Shown here in pieces: positions 8,092-8,503 of a DNA stretch of 8,503 bases (positions are counted from its first letter, which is position 1; each line of letters opens with the position of its first letter). Source of the DNA: Prevotella sp. UBA1395. Lineage in GTDB: Bacteria > Bacteroidota > Bacteroidia > Bacteroidales > Bacteroidaceae. Both the position numbers and the translations under genes were made by a program. The stretch is taken from positions 925 through 9,427 of the forward strand of contig DBQL01000073.1 in assembly GCA_002305235.1 (NCBI GenBank). Reading direction: 5' to 3'. The notes beneath the pieces are model-generated. The model was given only the letters and a program-made list of their open reading frames with translations. It did no database searches and was not told the DNA's origin.

Positions 8092-8123
8092 CTTGCGTAA
8101 TCGGGAAATATTCACGATATTTG
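8092..8123 (+). promoter_or_regulatory. Probable promoter of the DUF2200 gene
   Basis: CTTG at 8092-8095 is followed, after 20 bases, by GATATTTG at 8116-8123 and then C. This is the Bacteroidota -33/-7 arrangement with one mismatch in each box. Transcription would start near 8129-8131, leaving a leader of about 70 bases. Confidence 0.55.
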
Positions 8124-8124
8124 C

Positions 8125-8174
8125 GCCGCGGAACGCGTCGCGCCCGATTGGCTCGCGCGACAGCATGCCGCGGC
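8125..8174 (+). repeat. Nested inverted repeat in the DUF2200 leader
   Basis: Two stems are nested: the outer GCCGCGG (8125-8131) pairs with CCGCGGC (8168-8174), and the inner GTCGCGC (8137-8143) pairs with GCGCGAC (8155-8161) around an 11-base loop, separated by a small asymmetric internal loop. The inner stem would form in the mRNA; the outer left arm lies at or just before the predicted transcription start, so it may act only in DNA. No T-run follows on the + strand. Confidence 0.45.
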
Positions 8175-8201
8175 AAATGCACATCTAAACCGACAAGGAA
8201 C

Positions 8202-8503
8202 ATGGAAAAAGAAAAAGTTTACGCGCTTCCCCTGCGCAAAGTGTACCCCGCCATCCTGACCAAAGCACTGAAAAAAGGCCGCACCGAGGAAGAGTTTCTT
8301 CGCGTGGTGGGATGGCTCACCGGCTATTCGAGCGAGACGATAGAGCAACAACTCGAGCGCGACATCGACTACAAGACCTTCTTCGACGAGGCCCCGGCAT
8401 GGAACCCCGACAGCAGGCTGGTCACGGGAACGGTGTGTGGCGATGGGAGAATGCATGGCTTGCCCCATCGCGATATGGTCGAAACAGTGAGAAGATGTAG
8501 CGG
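8202..8503 (+). CDS. DUF2200 family protein (partial, 3' end outside window)
   Basis: The first 100 codons are present and open to the window edge. From memory, residues 6-80 follow the DUF2200 pattern closely: VYALPLRKVYPAILTKALKK, GRTEEEF, the family hallmark WLTGYS (42-47), then LERDIDYKTFFDEAPAWNP and LVTGTVCG. DUF2200 proteins are small (about 115-120 residues), cytosolic and of unknown function. There is no signal peptide or membrane segment, and the N-terminus MEKEK is charged. After VCG (78-80) the sequence diverges from the usual RVEEIEDPLM-like stretch, though Met and Arg-Met fall in compatible places and no stop interrupts the frame. It is transcribed away from the pectin genes from its own promoter and is probably functionally unrelated to them. 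Confidence 0.85.
   Translation, partial: MEKEKVYALPLRKVYPAILTKALKKGRTEEEFLRVVGWLTGYSSETIEQQLERDIDYKTFFDEAPAWNPDSRLVTGTVCGDGRMHGLPHRDMVETVRRCS

Larger units (their letters stand above)
7758..8201. other. Divergent intergenic control region
   Basis: These 444 bases separate the lyase (leftward) from the DUF2200 gene (rightward). Reading frames here are short, overlap one another, lack recognisable domains and have a less GC-biased third position than the real genes, so I do not call a gene. The region holds a perfect 10-base palindrome ACGATATCGT (7864-7873), a small inverted repeat GCATGTATGC (7965-7974), a 7-base direct repeat (7975-8002), a run of eight A (8018-8025), and a promoter plus nested inverted repeat serving the rightward gene. 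I found no clean TAnnTTTG promoter for the lyase; AATTTTTG, 18 bases before its ATG, is one mismatch off but has no -33 partner, which would fit activator-dependent transcription. Confidence 0.6.

Noticed and set aside
7828..8203. Overlapping minus-strand frames of 118 and 63 codons and a 76-codon + strand frame in the divergent gap
   Set aside because: They overlap one another on both strands, have no recognisable motifs, and cover the promoter and leader of the DUF2200 gene.
8312..8500. A 62-codon + strand frame near the right edge
   Set aside because: It is out of frame with the DUF2200 gene, whose frame has clear family motifs.

Overview
The window looks like chromosomal DNA from a GC-rich member of the Bacteroidota, most likely Prevotellaceae. 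Four things support this: a SusC/SusD outer-membrane pair; promoters of the Bacteroidota type (TTTG, then TAnnTTTG about 19-20 bases on); starts mostly preceded by A-rich sequence rather than a strong Shine-Dalgarno; and a secreted enzyme ending in the LQGQRV...KGIVIVKGRK tail common on Prevotella secreted proteins. The family assignment is an inference from these features; no database search was possible.

Layout: (1) 1-95, AT-rich leader with a well-formed promoter. (2) 96-2906 (+), SusC/RagA-like TonB-dependent receptor, short because it lacks the usual N-terminal carboxypeptidase-regulatory-like domain. (3) 2907-3043, unusually long GC-rich spacer with two small hairpins. (4) 3044-4468 (+), SusD/RagB-like lipoprotein. 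(5) 4469-4619, convergent intergenic region with a strong 43-base hairpin terminator. (6) 4620-7757 (-), secreted family PL11-type rhamnogalacturonan lyase with about 380 extra C-terminal residues. (7) 7758-8201, divergent intergenic region with several repeats and a promoter for the last gene. (8) 8202-8503 (+), start of a DUF2200 gene, cut by the window edge.

Together, genes 2, 4 and 6 look like part of a polysaccharide utilisation locus for the pectin backbone rhamnogalacturonan I: the lyase would cut the polymer outside the cell or at its surface, SusD would bind the oligosaccharides and SusC would import them. The lyase assignment is strong. That the SusCD pair handles the same substrate is inferred only from adjacency, and the lyase is transcribed separately and convergently. 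DUF2200 is probably a housekeeping neighbour unrelated to pectin use. I see no RNA genes, insertion sequences, CRISPR arrays or phage genes, and no clear sign of a wholly new system; the most unusual points are the receptor architecture, the lyase C-terminal modules and the control region between the divergent genes.
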